In this document: positions 63,003 to 64,000 of the stretch, piece after piece
How the letters are laid out: each line of letters begins with the position of its first letter
Position numbering within the stretch: the stretch's first letter is position 1
Notes under the pieces: generated by a model
Told to the model about the DNA's origin: nothing
Databases searched by the model: none
Seen by the model: only the letters and a program-made list of their open reading frames with translations
NCBI RefSeq assembly: GCF_012927205.1
Contig: NZ_JABBGC010000004.1
Coordinates: 434,001 to 498,000 of the forward strand
Direction: 5' to 3'
Length of the DNA: 64,000 nucleotides
Source: Chitinophaga fulva
GTDB lineage: Bacteria > Bacteroidota > Bacteroidia > Chitinophagales > Chitinophagaceae
Made by a program: the position numbers and the translations under genes

Positions 63003-64000
63003 ATGACGTCTGTTTTATCTATTCAAACCCCGGTCGATACTATGTTTTCACAAGAAGAAATACATCGGTTCAGAGAGGAGACTACCGGTACCAGGCATGT
63101 AGTGCACCTGAACAACGCAGGGGCTGGCCTGATGCCCGATGTGGTGACACAGGTGCAGCTGGACCATCTCACGCTGGAATCCCGCATCGGCGGCTATGAA
63201 GCCGCGGCTTTACAAGCGGAAGCTATCAAGGCTTTTTATCAGCAATGTGCGCTGTTGCTGAACTGCAAACCCTCCAATATTGCGTTTACGGCCAGCGCCA
63301 CGGATGCCTATACCAGGGCCTTGTCGGCTATTCCTTTTGAAAAAGACGATGTGATACTGACAGACCGCGATGATTTCGTGTCTAATCAGATCCAGTTCCT
63401 TTCCTTGCAGAAAAGAATAGGCGTCAGGATTGTTCATATTAACAATGCGGCTATCGGTGGGGTGGACCTGGACGATCTGCAGGAAAAGCTGCACCGCCTC
63501 CAGCCCCGGCTGCTGGCGATTACACATATCCCCACCAATTCCGGACTGGTGCAGCCTGTGGAAGATATCGCCGCTATTTACGACAGTTATTCAAAAACAC
63601 ATCCCGGTAAAACCTGGTACATACTGGATGCCTGCCAGAGCGCCGGACAAATGAAGCTGGATGTAAAAACATTGCAATGCGATTTTCTGAGCATGACCTG
63701 CCGTAAGTTCCTGAGAGGGCCCCGTGGCACCGGCGCGCTCTATATTAGTGACAGGGCTTTGCAGGCTGGCCTGGAGCCGATGTTCATCGATATGCGGGGC
63801 GCTGAATGGACGGAGAAAGATACTTACCAACAACAGCCCGATGCCAAACGGTTTGAGGACTGGGAGTTTGCTTACTCCACGGTGATAGGTACCAAAGCGG
63901 CGATTGAATATTGCTTACATATCGGAGAAGAACGTATCTGGCAGCAGGTGCGGTTCATGGCTGCATTGACAAGGGAAAAGTTAGCTGCGCTCGACAAGGT
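63003..64000 (+). CDS. Aminotransferase class V family protein (3' end outside window)
   Basis: The frame opens at the ATG at 63003 (MTSVLSIQTPVDTMFSQEEI) and stays open to the window end, giving about 332 residues. PLP-binding features of the class V / cysteine-desulfurase fold are present: HLNNAGAGLMP, FTASATDAYTRAL, Asp in YILDACQSAGQ, and the Lys in MTCRKFLRGPRGTGALYIS that would hold the cofactor. The family includes cysteine desulfurases, selenocysteine lyases, kynureninase-like and epimerase-like enzymes. No Fe-S assembly genes are nearby, and control by the divergent Lrp-type regulator suggests amino-acid metabolism. The exact reaction is open. Confidence 0.9.
   Translation, partial: MTSVLSIQTPVDTMFSQEEIHRFREETTGTRHVVHLNNAGAGLMPDVVTQVQLDHLTLESRIGGYEAAALQAEAIKAFYQQCALLLNCKPSNIAFTASATDAYTRALSAIPFEKDDVILTDRDDFVSNQIQFLSLQKRIGVRIVHINNAAIGGVDLDDLQEKLHRLQPRLLAITHIPTNSGLVQPVEDIAAIYDSYSKTHPGKTWYILDACQSAGQMKLDVKTLQCDFLSMTCRKFLRGPRGTGALYISDRALQAGLEPMFIDMRGAEWTEKDTYQQQPDAKRFEDWEFAYSTVIGTKAAIEYCLHIGEERIWQQVRFMAALTREKLAALDK

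Noticed and set aside
1..64000. Insertion sequences, prophage or CRISPR in the window
   Set aside because: No transposase, integrase, phage structural gene or spaced repeat array was recognised on either strand.

Overview
The window looks like chromosomal DNA of a Chitinophaga-like member of the Bacteroidota (Chitinophagaceae). The evidence is four ECF sigma / FecR anti-sigma / SusC / SusD sets, a type IX secretion type B C-terminal sorting domain, MacB/FtsX permeases of Bacteroidota type, and promoters of the Bacteroidota form (TTTG, about 19 bp, TAnnTTTG). Genus is an inference from family content; no rRNA is present.

Layout. 1-9.9 kb: end of an ABC permease, an orphan hybrid histidine kinase, a SWIM zinc-finger / large helical protein pair, a GlxA-type AraC regulator and gap (GAPDH). 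9.9-17.5 kb (minus strand): nutrient-uptake locus 1 (sigma, FecR, SusC, SusD), with no enzymes. 17.6-23.7 kb: FAD oxidoreductase, secreted propeller-like protein, Wzi/RemB-like outer-membrane protein, tRNA-Gln(CTG), serine hydrolase. 23.8-25.0 kb: a tandemly duplicated toxin-antitoxin-like module, one copy with its toxin reduced to a stub. 25.2-29.2 kb: R2K-type ATP-grasp gene behind triple operator-like repeats, then aldehyde dehydrogenase / DUF779 with a divergent AraC regulator. 29.3-36.0 kb: uptake locus 2 (sigma, FecR, SusC, SusD, no enzymes). 36.0-41.7 kb: subclass B3 metallo-beta-lactamase with a Gln zinc-site variant, HxlR/NmrA divergent pair, large T9SS cargo protein, PH-domain protein, candidate small RNA. 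42.0-50.8 kb: uptake locus 3, ending in an exported cyanophycinase and an exported isoaspartyl peptidase. 51.1-60.9 kb: uptake locus 4, ending in an exported endonuclease/exonuclease/phosphatase-family enzyme and a BACON/DUF5689 lipoprotein. 61.0-64.0 kb: ankyrin protein, TfoX-like protein, and an Lrp/AsnC regulator divergent from an aminotransferase class V gene cut by the window end.

How the genes work together. In each uptake locus the SusC receptor carries an N-terminal STN signalling domain. Substrate binding would pass through FecR to the ECF sigma factor, which then raises expression of SusC, SusD and any attached enzymes. Loci 1 and 2 share one SusC/SusD lineage (SusC with VVTALGI after the carboxypeptidase-like domain, SusD of the SusD-like_2 type). 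Loci 3 and 4 belong to another (VTGY or VIGYG, RagB/SusD type).

The most notable prediction is locus 3. Cyanophycinase would cut the Asp-Arg polymer cyanophycin into beta-Asp-Arg dipeptides, SusC/SusD would import them, and the exported Ntn-hydrolase would split the isoaspartyl bond. This would be a sigma-regulated cyanophycin utilisation locus analogous to polysaccharide utilisation loci. All four FecR-susC gaps also contain a stem-loop, suggesting a shared post-transcriptional way to set receptor levels apart from regulator levels.
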